From positions 248,001-312,000 of the forward strand of contig NZ_NFJL01000002.1 of assembly GCF_002159835.1 (NCBI RefSeq): a DNA stretch of 64,000 bases. The letters are read 5' to 3'. The notes under the pieces were generated by a model, which did not search any database, was not told the DNA's origin, and was given only the letters and a program-made list of their open reading frames with translations. Of the stretch, positions 26,718 to 34,629 are shown in pieces; positions within the stretch are counted from its first letter, which is position 1; each line of letters opens with the position of its first letter. Position numbers and translations under genes: made by a program. Source of the DNA: Blautia sp. An249 (lineage in GTDB: Bacteria > Bacillota > Clostridia > Lachnospirales > Lachnospiraceae).

Positions 26718-28661
26718 ATGGATGCTGAAAAAAGAAAACGCTATGAGCGCATAGCGGAGGAACTGGTTCGGCTTGCAGGGGGAAGAGACAACATTCTGGG
26801 CGTGGCCCACTGTGCTACCAGACTCCGGCTGGTGCTGGAGGACAATGACAAGGCAGATACCAGGGCCATTGAAGATGTGGATTTGGTGAAAGGCGTATTT
26901 GTGGCCGGAGATCAGCTTCAGATTATCTTTGGCGCAGGTCTGGTAAATGATGTATGCCAGGTACTGGCCGATTCCATACATATGGACAGTATGAGCCTGG
27001 GAGATTTGAAAACAAAGGCAAATAAACGTATGAATCCGCTCCAGAGAGCAGTAAAGGCTCTTTCCGATGTGTTTATTGAAATTATGCCGGGTATCCTGGC
27101 AGCCGCTTTGCTGACGGGACTTTCCAGTGTTTTAGGCAATATTGAATTTGTACAGAACAATGACACGCTGTACGGCCTGTCCAGACTCATTAACATATCT
27201 TCCGGAGCGATTTTCGGATTCCTGCCCCTTTGTGTGGCTTACAGTACCGTGAAGCGTTTCGGCGGGCGGCCCATTATGGGAATCGTAATCGGCTGTATTA
27301 TGCTGACAAACAGCCTGGCAGATGCCGGCGCTGCAGCTCAGGGAACCGTAGATGTAACTACCCTGCATATTTTCGGACTGCCGGTGGATTTGATTGGCTT
27401 CCAGGGCGGCATCATTGTAGCATTGCTGATAGGTATTGTAACAGCAAAGCTGGATATTTTCTTTGAGAAAAAAGTTCCGGAAGTTATACGTCTGTTAGTT
27501 TCTCCTCTTCTGACTACTTTAGTAAGTTCCTTCCTGTTATTTATGATTATCGGACCGGTAGGAAGAGGACTGGCAAATGGAATTACAGCAGTTCTGGTAT
27601 GGATGACCCAGCATCTGGGAGTCTTTGGTTATGCGGCATTTTCCGGTGTTCAGCAGTTGATTGTCATTACAGGTCTTCATCACGTATTCGGAGCCATTGA
27701 ATCCCAGCTTCTGGTGGATACGGGAAGAAACTTCCTGAATCCTCTGATGTCTGTGGCAATTATTGCCCAGGGCGGCGCAGTATTAGGATATCTGGTGAGA
27801 AATCTGAAAGACGCCAAAGCGAAAGAACTTTGTATTCCCAGTTTTATTTCCGTACTGTTCGGAATTACAGAACCGGCCCTTTTCGGTGTAAACTTAAGAT
27901 ACCGTTATCCCATTATCGGCGGATGTCTGGGCGGTGCTGTCGGCGGCGCTATCGTATACTTTACAGATTTGGCGGCTTTGGGATTCGGAACGACAGTCGT
28001 TCCCGGAATTGCCCTGGCAGACCCCACAAATAACGGTTATGTCAGCTATATTATCGCTCATGTGGCAGCAGTGGCGGCAGGATTTATCTTCGCCTTCCTC
28101 CTTGGAATTGTCTTTGACAAGAGAAACAAAAAAGCAGTGGCAGTTTCTTCTGAAACTACGGAAACAGCGGCTGTTTCTCAGACATCCGGCGCAGCGAAGC
28201 AGGAACTTCCGGAAGAAATTCTGGCTTTTACTTCCGGAGAATTCGTAGGAATCGAAAAGGTAAAGGATCCTACTTTTTCCCAGAAGGTTCTGGGAGATGG
28301 TGTGGCAATCCTTCCCACAGAAGGGAAGATTTACGCCCCGGCAGACTGTACAGTAGAGATGGTGATGGATACCAAACATGCGGTAGGTCTTCGTACAAAG
28401 GGCGGAAACGGTCTGCTGCTTCATGTGGGAATTGATACGGTACAGCTTGGCGGAAAGTATTTTCAGGTTCATGTGAAAGAAGGACAGACCCTGAAGGCCG
28501 GAGACAGCATTCTGGATTTCGATAAGGATAAAATCGCCGGGGAAGGCTATGATACAGCAGCCTGCCTGATTTTCACAGAACCTTTGGAAGGCGTGCATGC
28601 GGACAGAGAAACAGAAAGGACCGTGGCAGTGGGAGATAAGATTGCAGTGTTCACGGAGTAA
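26718..28661 (+). CDS. Sucrose-type PTS transporter, EIIBCA
   Basis: A single-chain phosphotransferase transporter of 647 residues that brings a glucoside in as its 6-phosphate. The domain order is B (about 1-90, phosphocysteine Cys32 in AHCATRLR), C (about 100-460, ten or so helices with GITEPALFGVNLRYRYP) and A (about 490-645, phospho-His in LLLHVGIDTV). The family covers beta-glucosides, sucrose and trehalose. The sucrose-6-phosphate hydrolase 11 bases downstream makes sucrose the best guess. ATG 26718 follows GTGGAGG. Regulated probably by the divergent AraC protein. Confidence 0.9.
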   Translation: MDAEKRKRYERIAEELVRLAGGRDNILGVAHCATRLRLVLEDNDKADTRAIEDVDLVKGVFVAGDQLQIIFGAGLVNDVCQVLADSIHMDSMSLGDLKTKANKRMNPLQRAVKALSDVFIEIMPGILAAALLTGLSSVLGNIEFVQNNDTLYGLSRLINISSGAIFGFLPLCVAYSTVKRFGGRPIMGIVIGCIMLTNSLADAGAAAQGTVDVTTLHIFGLPVDLIGFQGGIIVALLIGIVTAKLDIFFEKKVPEVIRLLVSPLLTTLVSSFLLFMIIGPVGRGLANGITAVLVWMTQHLGVFGYAAFSGVQQLIVITGLHHVFGAIESQLLVDTGRNFLNPLMSVAIIAQGGAVLGYLVRNLKDAKAKELCIPSFISVLFGITEPALFGVNLRYRYPIIGGCLGGAVGGAIVYFTDLAALGFGTTVVPGIALADPTNNGYVSYIIAHVAAVAAGFIFAFLLGIVFDKRNKKAVAVSSETTETAAVSQTSGAAKQELPEEILAFTSGEFVGIEKVKDPTFSQKVLGDGVAILPTEGKIYAPADCTVEMVMDTKHAVGLRTKGGNGLLLHVGIDTVQLGGKYFQVHVKEGQTLKAGDSILDFDKDKIAGEGYDTAACLIFTEPLEGVHADRETERTVAVGDKIAVFTE

Positions 28662-28672
28662 GAGGGACAGCT

Positions 28673-30115
28673 ATGGAAAATGGTTTTCAGAAAGCAAGAG
28701 AAGCAGAAGAAAGAATGGGAAGGACAGTGTCAGACTGTCCTTTCCGGACACAATATCATATTATGCCGCCGGTAGGCTGGATCAACGATCCCAACGGTCT
28801 GTGCCAGTTTCAGGGAGAGTTCCATGCCTACTTTCAGTATTCCCCTCTGAATGTACAGGGAGGAGGCGGATACTGGGGACACTGTGTAAGTAAAGATATG
28901 CTCCACTGGGAGTACCGGGATCCTGTGCTGACTACGGATATTCCGGAAGATGCCGGCGGTGTGTATTCCGGTTCTGCGCTGATTGAGCAGGATAAGATGT
29001 ATCTCTTTTATACGGGAAATGTGAAAAAACCGGGAGACTATGACTATATAGACGCCGGAAGGAGCAGTACCCAGATCCTTACAGAGTCAAAAGACGGTCA
29101 GCAGATGTCTGCAAAGACCATTCTGCTGAGAATGGAGGATTATCCGGAGGATATGACCCAGCATATCCGGGATCCCAAAGTGTGGAAGGAAAATGACCAT
29201 TACTATATGGTGCTGGGAGCCAGGGCAAGAGCCTGGGATAATCAGGGGAACCGCAGAGATAAGGGCGGAATTCTTATTTATGTGTCAGAAGATAAGAAGA
29301 ACTGGAGACTGGAACGGGAAATTGTGCCAAAGAAAGCCTTTGGCTATATGTGGGAGTGTCCGGATATTTTCTGTCTGGGCGGCAGGAGAATCCTGTCCTT
29401 TTGTCCCCAGGGACTGGAAACCCAGGAGGAAAAGTTTCAGAATATCTATCAGTCCGGCTATGCTTTCCTTCGGGAAAAGGATTTTATACAGACCTTCCGG
29501 GAATGGGATATGGGCTTTGATTTCTATGCTCCCCAGACCTTTGAAACCCAGGAAGGAAGAAGGATTCTGATAGGCTGGGCCGGAGTGCCGGATACAACAG
29601 AGGTTCATAAAAACCTTTCTGTCAGAAACGGCTGGCAGCACTGCCTGACCATTCCCGGAGAGCTGTTTTTCTTAAATGGTAAGCTGTGCCGAATGCCGGT
29701 AAGAGAGCTGGAAGAGCTGCCCTGGGAAAGGGTGGATCTTAAGCAGGAAAAATTCTGTTGGGCCGGGAAGAGTCTGAAAGCCAGAATCACCGGAATCCAG
29801 GGAGAAAAGAGGCAGATCCGGATTGGAAAGGGAGAGAATGCCCTGACAATTTCCACAGAAGGGAACCGGACAGAAATATCTTTCCTGAATCAGGAGGGCG
29901 TACCGGCTTTATGCGGCGGCGGAAGAGGAAAAAGAGCAGGCCGGGTGGAAGGAAAGACAGAAGAAATGCTTATCCTCCTTGACAGTTCCATTGTGGAGAT
30001 TTTTATAAATCAGGGAGAACTGGTATTTACCACCAGAATCTATCTGGAAATGGATGAAAGAGAAATTACTTTTAAACAAAAGGAAAAACTGGAGCTGGAG
30101 ATAATACAGGAATAG
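28673..30115 (+). CDS. scrB: Sucrose-6-phosphate hydrolase (GH32)
   Basis: A 480-residue retaining glycoside hydrolase that splits sucrose 6-phosphate to glucose 6-phosphate and fructose. All three GH32 motifs are present: WINDPNG with nucleophile Asp39, RDP with Asp167 as the transition-state stabiliser, and the EC motif with acid/base Glu228. A beta-sandwich fills the C-terminal third. It follows the PTS gene after 11 bases and ends before a terminator. Confidence 0.93.
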   Translation: MENGFQKAREAEERMGRTVSDCPFRTQYHIMPPVGWINDPNGLCQFQGEFHAYFQYSPLNVQGGGGYWGHCVSKDMLHWEYRDPVLTTDIPEDAGGVYSGSALIEQDKMYLFYTGNVKKPGDYDYIDAGRSSTQILTESKDGQQMSAKTILLRMEDYPEDMTQHIRDPKVWKENDHYYMVLGARARAWDNQGNRRDKGGILIYVSEDKKNWRLEREIVPKKAFGYMWECPDIFCLGGRRILSFCPQGLETQEEKFQNIYQSGYAFLREKDFIQTFREWDMGFDFYAPQTFETQEGRRILIGWAGVPDTTEVHKNLSVRNGWQHCLTIPGELFFLNGKLCRMPVRELEELPWERVDLKQEKFCWAGKSLKARITGIQGEKRQIRIGKGENALTISTEGNRTEISFLNQEGVPALCGGGRGKRAGRVEGKTEEMLILLDSSIVEIFINQGELVFTTRIYLEMDEREITFKQKEKLELEIIQE

Positions 30116-30140
30116 CCCGGGACTGGTTTCAGAAAAAAGA

Positions 30141-30187
30141 CCCCTGGCAGTTTCATTCTTAAAAGGTGAAACTGTCAGGGGGGGTTC
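30141..30187 (+). terminator. Terminator after the sucrose operon
   Basis: A 15-bp stem (30141-30155 and 30167-30181, one G-T pair) beginning CCCCTGGCAG with an 11-base loop, followed by a short T-rich stretch. It lies 25 bases after the scrB stop and also upstream of the PIN relic on the other strand. Confidence 0.8.
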
Positions 30188-30203
30188 TATTCAGGAACTT
30201 TAT

Positions 30204-30391
30204 TTATTCTTCATTGTTTTCTCTTTGAGCCAGTTCAGATAAGAACTGCTCTGGAGAAAAGACAGGAAGGGAGGATAACTTATAATTTTTTAGATTTCTG
30301 GTTACGATGCAGTCTGCACCATGATGGCGTCTTCGTAGTCCTTCATGGGCAGCGATACCCTGGATACAGCTTTTATCTGGAAACTGTCAAA
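30204..30391 (-). pseudogene. Relic of a PIN-domain (VapC-like) protein
   Basis: In the 409-bp gap after scrB the minus strand encodes the end of a PIN-domain protein in two frames. One frame gives SLPMKDYEDAIMVQTA, the usual Asp-containing acid motif. The other gives DCIVTRNLKNYKLSS followed by PVFSPEQFL, the usual C-terminus, ending at the TAA at 30204-30206. A small deletion and frameshift around 30300 join them, and the N-terminal half with its first catalytic Asp is missing. It is therefore a dead remnant of a toxin-like ribonuclease. The partner antitoxin is not visible. Confidence 0.7.
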
Positions 30392-30523
30392 CTCCCGTTT
30401 TTCTCTCCCCATCCGGGTTGACTTCTGGATTGTCTGGTTATATAATAATAAAATCATTTTAAAGGAAAATATAGACATTAAAGTGGCGGATAATATAAAA
30501 ATAATGCCAAAGGAGAGAAGGAC

Positions 30524-31435
30524 ATGGGGGATAAAGAACTGGTCACCAATCAGAACCTGATGGAAAAAATAGAATATCAGAACAAAGGATTCCCTCTCTC
30601 CTTTTATGAAGATCATCTGGACGATTACTTAAACGGAGAGATGGGCTATCACTGGCATGACGATTTGGAGTTCAGCATGGTTCTTCAGGGAGAGGCCAGA
30701 TATTTTATCCATCATGGCGGGACGGAACAGGAATGTGAGGTTCTGAAGGAAGGGGAGGCTATATTTGTAAACTCTCAGTATCTGCATAAAGTGATCCAGA
30801 CAAAACCGGGAACAGTCATGTTTACTCTTGTTTTGCCGGTGGATTTCTTTGCCTTTCTTCCCATGGGAGAAATTCATAAAAGGAATATACTCCCTGTCAT
30901 CCAGTCTGCCGTGGCAGGGTTATTCCTGAAAGAGGAGGAAAAGGAAAGCCGGCCTCTTTTAAACAGTATCCGGCAGATACATAGCCTGTCCCGGGAAAAC
31001 GTGGGGTATGAACTTCATTGTATGGAACTGATTTGCAGGCTATGGCGTCAGCTTTTAATCTGTATCTCTAAGATTCAGGGGCTTCCGCCCGCATCCAAAA
31101 CAGAACGGCAGCAGGAACAGAGACTCCGCCGGATGCTTTCCTATATCCATGATCATTACGGAGAGAAGATTTCTATCCAGTCTCTCACGGAAAGTGCCAA
31201 TATCAGCAGAAGCGAGTGCTTCCGCTGTTTCCGGTCAATCGGAAAAACTCCGTCAGAATATCTCTGTCAGTACCGCCTTTCCCAGGCCGCCTATTTCCTT
31301 ACCTATACGGACAGAACCATTTCCGACATCTGTTTTTCCTGCGGATTTAAAAGTATGAGTTACTTCGGAAAGCTCTTTCGGGAAAACTGCGGCATGTCTC
31401 CCGGCCAGTACAGGAAAAATGGTATGAGAGGGTAG
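30524..31435 (+). CDS. AraC family regulator (sucrose locus, downstream)
   Basis: A 303-residue AraC protein. The N-terminal cupin (YHWHDDLEFSMVLQGEARYFIHHGG) is of the kind that binds sugars or their phosphates, and the C-terminal DNA-binding half (ISIQSLTESANISRSECFRCFRS; ISDICFSCGFKSMSYFGKLFREN) is complete. ATG 30524 follows AAGGAGAGAAGG. It is separated from scrB by a terminator and a gene relic, so its target may lie elsewhere. Confidence 0.88.
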   Translation: MGDKELVTNQNLMEKIEYQNKGFPLSFYEDHLDDYLNGEMGYHWHDDLEFSMVLQGEARYFIHHGGTEQECEVLKEGEAIFVNSQYLHKVIQTKPGTVMFTLVLPVDFFAFLPMGEIHKRNILPVIQSAVAGLFLKEEEKESRPLLNSIRQIHSLSRENVGYELHCMELICRLWRQLLICISKIQGLPPASKTERQQEQRLRRMLSYIHDHYGEKISIQSLTESANISRSECFRCFRSIGKTPSEYLCQYRLSQAAYFLTYTDRTISDICFSCGFKSMSYFGKLFRENCGMSPGQYRKNGMRG

Positions 31436-31441
31436 TAGAAA

Positions 31442-31488
31442 ACAGACAGTCCCTGACAGATATCAGGGAGACTGTCTGTTTGTCATTT
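31442..31488 (+). terminator. Terminator-like hairpin after the AraC gene
   Basis: ACAGACAGTC pairs with GACTGTCTGT and an inner CCTGA/TCAGG pair closes a six-base loop, with a two-base bulge. The T-run after it is weak. It lies just after the AraC stop and is convergent with the nitroreductase relic. Confidence 0.65.
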
Positions 31489-31497
31489 ACACTGACG

Positions 31498-31785
31498 CTA
31501 TACACGGAGGATATAGCCTTCCTTTCGGGGAGCGGCTTCTTTAATGCCTTCCGGCAGACCATATCCCAGGATTACGTTTCCGATTCCTTCATAATCCCCA
31601 TGGAGTCCCCATTTCTCCAGAAGCTCTCTGCCTTCCGGGGTACTGAATACTTCTCTCGCACGGTAAATGTAGCAGGAGTCTACACCTATGGCGTGGGCGG
31701 CGTTCAGAAGATTTGCAATGACCATGTTGCCGTCGTCTGTATAGGTGCGGCGGGAACGATCCGCCAGAACCACATATATTCTAAA
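31498..31785 (-). pseudogene. C-terminal half of a nitroreductase
   Basis: About 90 residues match the second half of a small FMN nitroreductase: VVLADRS, then YTDDGNMVIANLLNAAHAIG, SCYIYRAREVF and GDYEGIGNVILGYGLPEG with a terminal EAAPRKEGY. Full proteins are about 170 residues. The FMN-binding first half is absent, and the frame upstream of about 31785 gives no family sequence before the hxlR promoter. A GTG at 31773 could start a fragment, but function is very unlikely. Confidence 0.78.
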
Positions 31786-31819
31786 AGTTAAGTTCCAAAG
31801 TTTCCTGTCACAGAAAGAA

Positions 31820-31848
31820 TTGTAATGGAAGGATACCTGTGTTAGAAT
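31820..31848 (+). promoter_or_regulatory. Promoter of the HxlR gene
   Basis: TTGTAA at 31820-31825 and TAGAAT at 31843-31848, 17 bases apart, with a start site expected near 31855. It abuts the truncated end of the nitroreductase relic. Confidence 0.65.
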
Positions 31849-31876
31849 GTAGCGGAATTAAGAAAGGCAAAAGAGG

Positions 31877-32260
31877 ATGACGGAAAGAAAAGAGAGGCAG
31901 GAAGTTATGAAAGAAAAAATACAGGTATCCTGTGAGATGGAAGTTACTCTGCGTGTCGTGGGCGGGAAATGGAAACTGTTGATTCTCCATTATCTGATGG
32001 AAAACGGGCCGAAGCGATATAATGAGATCCAGAGATTTTTGAAAACAGCCAATAAAAAAACACTTACAAATCAGTTGAGAGAACTGGAAGAAGCGGGAAT
32101 TATTTTACGGGAAGTTTATTCCACCAGACCCATACAGGTGGTTTATTCTATAACAGAACACGGAAAGACCTTATCTCCCATATTGGAAGCTATGTGTGAC
32201 TGGGGAAGCGAAAACGCCAAAGACAACTATATCTTTACAAACAGTCAGTGTACCGAGTAG
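31877..32260 (+). CDS. HxlR family transcriptional regulator
   Basis: A winged-helix regulator with the family core CEMEVTLRVVGGKWKLLILH, then the recognition helix region KKTLTNQLRELEEAGIILRE. The Cys in the N-terminal motif is at the position used for thiol or aldehyde sensing in HxlR relatives (HypR, YodB), so it may sense electrophiles. The start is either ATG 31877 or ATG 31907; neither ribosome site is decisive. The adjacent alcohol dehydrogenase, with a palindrome at its promoter, is the likely target. Confidence 0.85.
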   Translation: MTERKERQEVMKEKIQVSCEMEVTLRVVGGKWKLLILHYLMENGPKRYNEIQRFLKTANKKTLTNQLRELEEAGIILREVYSTRPIQVVYSITEHGKTLSPILEAMCDWGSENAKDNYIFTNSQCTE

Positions 32261-32298
32261 GTTACTTACAGGTGCCCTGGGGTAAAAAAAGTGCCGTC

Positions 32299-32344
32299 TT
32301 GTTTATTTTTTTTAATACGATATACTATTGTCTATGAATAGACA
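32299..32344 (+). promoter_or_regulatory. Promoter and palindromic operator of the alcohol dehydrogenase gene
   Basis: TTGTTT at 32299-32304 and TATACT at 32321-32326, spacing 16. Directly after the -10 box is a perfect 7-base inverted repeat TGTCTAT/ATAGACA (32329-32335 and 32338-32344) with two bases between, covering the transcription start. It is a likely repressor site, with the upstream HxlR protein as the obvious candidate. Confidence 0.7.
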
Positions 32345-32356
32345 GGAGGATTTTTT

Positions 32357-33532
32357 ATGGAGAATTTTACGTTTTATGCACCAACCTATTTTGCGTTTGG
32401 AAAGGATACAGAAAATGAAACCGGTAAATATGTAAGCCGTTTCGGAGGAAGTAAGGTATTAATTCATTATGGCGGAGGCTCTGTAGTCCGCTCCGGTCTT
32501 CTGGAACGGGTAAAAGATTCATTGAAAAACGAAGGGATTGACTTTGTGGAATTAGGCGGCGTCCGTCCCAATCCCAGAAGCGGACTGGTCTATGAAGGAA
32601 TTGAGCTCTGCCGGAAAGAACAGGTGGATTTTATTGTGGCCGTAGGCGGAGGCAGTGTCATTGATTCTTCCAAAGCCATTGCCGCAGGGGTTCTGTATGA
32701 CGGAGATTTCTGGGACTACTATGAGGGAGGCATTGTAGAAAAAGCCCTTCCCATAGGTACCGTTGTCACAATTTCAGCAGCAGGAAGCGAGGGTTCTGCT
32801 GACTCCGTCATTACCAAAGAAGAGGGAATGTTTAAACGTGCAACTACCGGAGAGGCTCTGCGTCCTAAATTTACTATAATGAATCCGGCTCTTACACAGA
32901 CGCTTCCGGCCTATCAGACAGCCTGTGGGATTACAGACATCCTTGCACATCTGTATGAGCGTTATCTGACAAATACCAGCGAGGTAGAAGTTACCGACCG
33001 TATGATTGAGGCGTTAATGATGACGATGATTCATGAAGGCCCCAGGGTAATCGAGGATCCCAATAATTATCAGGCAAGAGCCAACATTATGTGGGCGGGA
33101 ATGATGGCCCATAACAACTCCTGCGGAGTGGGACGCACACAGGACTGGACCAGCCATGACATAGAACATGAATTGTCTGCTTTGTATGACTGTGCCCACG
33201 GAGCCGGACTGGCAGTGGTTATGCCGGCTGTATTTACTTATAACCTTCAGCATGATGTAAACCGTTTTGCACAGGTTGCGACCAGAGTCTGGGGATGCCA
33301 GATGGATTTCAGTAATCCGGAGCGCACGGCACTGGAAGGAATCGAAGCGCTTCGCCGTTTCCTGACCTCTCTGGGTATGCCGTGTAATTTTGCCGAACTG
33401 GGCGCAAATCCGGAAGACATTGAAAAGCTGGCCCATACCGCATGTTATGGGGATGTAAATGACGGAAGTTTAGGCGGATTTGTGAAACTGAATCAGAAGG
33501 ATGTAGAAAATATTTACCGGCTTATGGTGTAA
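32357..33532 (+). CDS. Iron-containing alcohol dehydrogenase
   Basis: A 391-residue group III alcohol dehydrogenase, like NAD(P)H-dependent butanol dehydrogenase or YqhD. The Rossmann part contains VGGGSVIDSSKAIAAG for coenzyme binding. The metal site is complete: Asp and His in ITDILAHLYERY, His in SHDIEHEL and His in DCAHGAG. It probably reduces aldehydes made in fermentation or from toxic carbonyls. It starts at ATG 32357 behind AGGAGG. Confidence 0.93.
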   Translation: MENFTFYAPTYFAFGKDTENETGKYVSRFGGSKVLIHYGGGSVVRSGLLERVKDSLKNEGIDFVELGGVRPNPRSGLVYEGIELCRKEQVDFIVAVGGGSVIDSSKAIAAGVLYDGDFWDYYEGGIVEKALPIGTVVTISAAGSEGSADSVITKEEGMFKRATTGEALRPKFTIMNPALTQTLPAYQTACGITDILAHLYERYLTNTSEVEVTDRMIEALMMTMIHEGPRVIEDPNNYQARANIMWAGMMAHNNSCGVGRTQDWTSHDIEHELSALYDCAHGAGLAVVMPAVFTYNLQHDVNRFAQVATRVWGCQMDFSNPERTALEGIEALRRFLTSLGMPCNFAELGANPEDIEKLAHTACYGDVNDGSLGGFVKLNQKDVENIYRLMV

Positions 33533-33605
33533 AAGATTCAGTAGAGCAATTTGATTCTCTGACGCTTCGCGCAGCAGACAGAAAAAAAGAATAAGAATGA
33601 CAGTT

Positions 33606-33642
33606 AAGGACGTATCTGTAACAGGGTACGTTCCTTTTTTAT
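33606..33642 (+). terminator. Terminator after the alcohol dehydrogenase
   Basis: Stem AAGGACGTA (33606-33614) and TACGTTCCTT (33627-33636), with a one-base difference, then a run of T. Confidence 0.8.
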
Positions 33643-33711
33643 TTTACAGGAAAGTCTTCTGATTAAAATAGTCTGGTAAGTACACACTAAGACTACAGGA
33701 GGAATGATTTT

Positions 33712-34308
33712 ATGGATGGAAAGGTTTACGGATATGTCCGTGTTTCAACAAAAGAGCAGTGTGAGGAGAGACAGTTGATTGCTTTAAGAGAATTTCCGGT
33801 ATCCGAAAAAAATATTTATATGGATAAGCTGAGCGGAAAAGATTTTAACCGTCCCCGTTATCAGAGACTTTTAAAAAGGCTGAAGCCGGGAGATCTTCTG
33901 GTGCTTAAGTCTATCGATCGGCTGGGACGCAATTACGAAGAAATTTTAAATCAGTGGAGAAAAATCACGAAAGAAATACGCGCGGATATTGTGGTTCTGG
34001 ATATGCCTCTTTTGGACACCAGGCAGACAGGAAGGGATCTGACAGGTACCTTTGTGGCCGATTTGGTTTTACAGATTCTCTCTTATGTAGCCCAGACGGA
34101 AAGGGAAAATATCCGGCAGAGACAGGCAGAGGGAATAGCAGCGGCCAGAAAGCGGGGCGTACGGTTTGGACGTCCGCGAAAGGAGATTCCGGATCTGTTT
34201 TACCAGCTGAAAGAAGAATGGACAGAAAGGAAAATCAGTTCCCGGGATGCTGCAAGACAGCTGGGGATTGCCCAGGATACCTTCCTGCGGTGGGCCCATG
34301 GAAAATGA
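33712..34308 (+). CDS. Small serine recombinase (resolvase/invertase family)
   Basis: A 198-residue site-specific recombinase. The catalytic domain begins YGYVRVSTKEQ with Ser12 as nucleophile, followed by SIDRLGRNYEEI, which includes the catalytic Arg residues, and the long E-helix QILSYVAQTERENIRQRQAEG. A C-terminal helix-turn-helix (SSRDAARQLGIAQDTFLRWAHG) binds DNA. Length matches Hin/Gin invertases (about 190) and resolvases (about 185), not the large integrases. ATG 33712 follows ACAGGAGG. It stands alone, next to a pair of inverted repeats and a surface protein gene. Confidence 0.9.
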   Translation: MDGKVYGYVRVSTKEQCEERQLIALREFPVSEKNIYMDKLSGKDFNRPRYQRLLKRLKPGDLLVLKSIDRLGRNYEEILNQWRKITKEIRADIVVLDMPLLDTRQTGRDLTGTFVADLVLQILSYVAQTERENIRQRQAEGIAAARKRGVRFGRPRKEIPDLFYQLKEEWTERKISSRDAARQLGIAQDTFLRWAHGK

Positions 34309-34444
34309 GCAGAAGAAATCCTAACTGGAAAAGGTAGGAAATATCGGTCGTTTTTTTTACATAATTTCAGGATCTTTTTTTATGCCTTTTTAACCCCCCT
34401 TTTTCAACAAAAAACACAAAAAATTATCCATAGAGACATAATAG

Positions 34445-34501
34445 CACACCGGAACGATAAAGTCTGATTTTTCGGGCACAGACAGCCGGTGTGAGTTTTT
34501 T
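34445..34501 (+). terminator. Structured hairpin with U-tract
   Basis: Outer stem CACACCGG (34445-34452) with CCGGTGTG (34486-34493), inner stem GTCTG (34462-34466) with CAGAC (34479-34483), then six T at 34496-34501. It could terminate the recombinase transcript or be part of a leader RNA of the surface gene. Confidence 0.65.
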
Positions 34502-34505
34502 GCAT

Positions 34506-34530
34506 CCGGCCAGAGCGCCGGTTGTTTTTT
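34506..34530 (+). terminator. Second hairpin with U-tract
   Basis: Stem CCGGC (34506-34510) with GCCGG (34517-34521), six-base loop, then TTG and six T (34525-34530). In tandem with the hairpin just upstream. Confidence 0.65.
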
Positions 34531-34629
34531 GTTGAAAGGAGGTTTTGAAATTTAAAGGAAAACATAGAGCGGCATTAAAGGGCTCTATGGGAGTATTTTA
34601 GTATTGCTAAGTGCATAAAGGAGATCCAT

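Larger units (their letters stand above)
34402..34537. repeat. Candidate invertible segment with perfect 15-bp inverted ends
   Basis: The end TTTCAACAAAAAACA (34402-34416) is the exact reverse complement of TGTTTTTTGTTGAAA (34523-34537), and 106 bases lie between. It sits between the serine recombinase and the surface protein. The A/T-rich ends could alternatively just form a long terminator-like stem. No clear promoter is seen inside in either orientation. The whole 34308-34630 gap holds no gene apart from these features. Confidence 0.5.

Noticed and set aside
27894..28598. A 234-residue minus-strand open frame
   Set aside because: Opposite the C and A domains of the sucrose PTS protein; Cys/His-rich nonsense typical of an antisense shadow.
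34402..34537. A c-di-GMP riboswitch in the leader of the surface gene
   Set aside because: There is a nested hairpin with a T-run, but I could not match the conserved loop motifs of class I or II, so no riboswitch is called.
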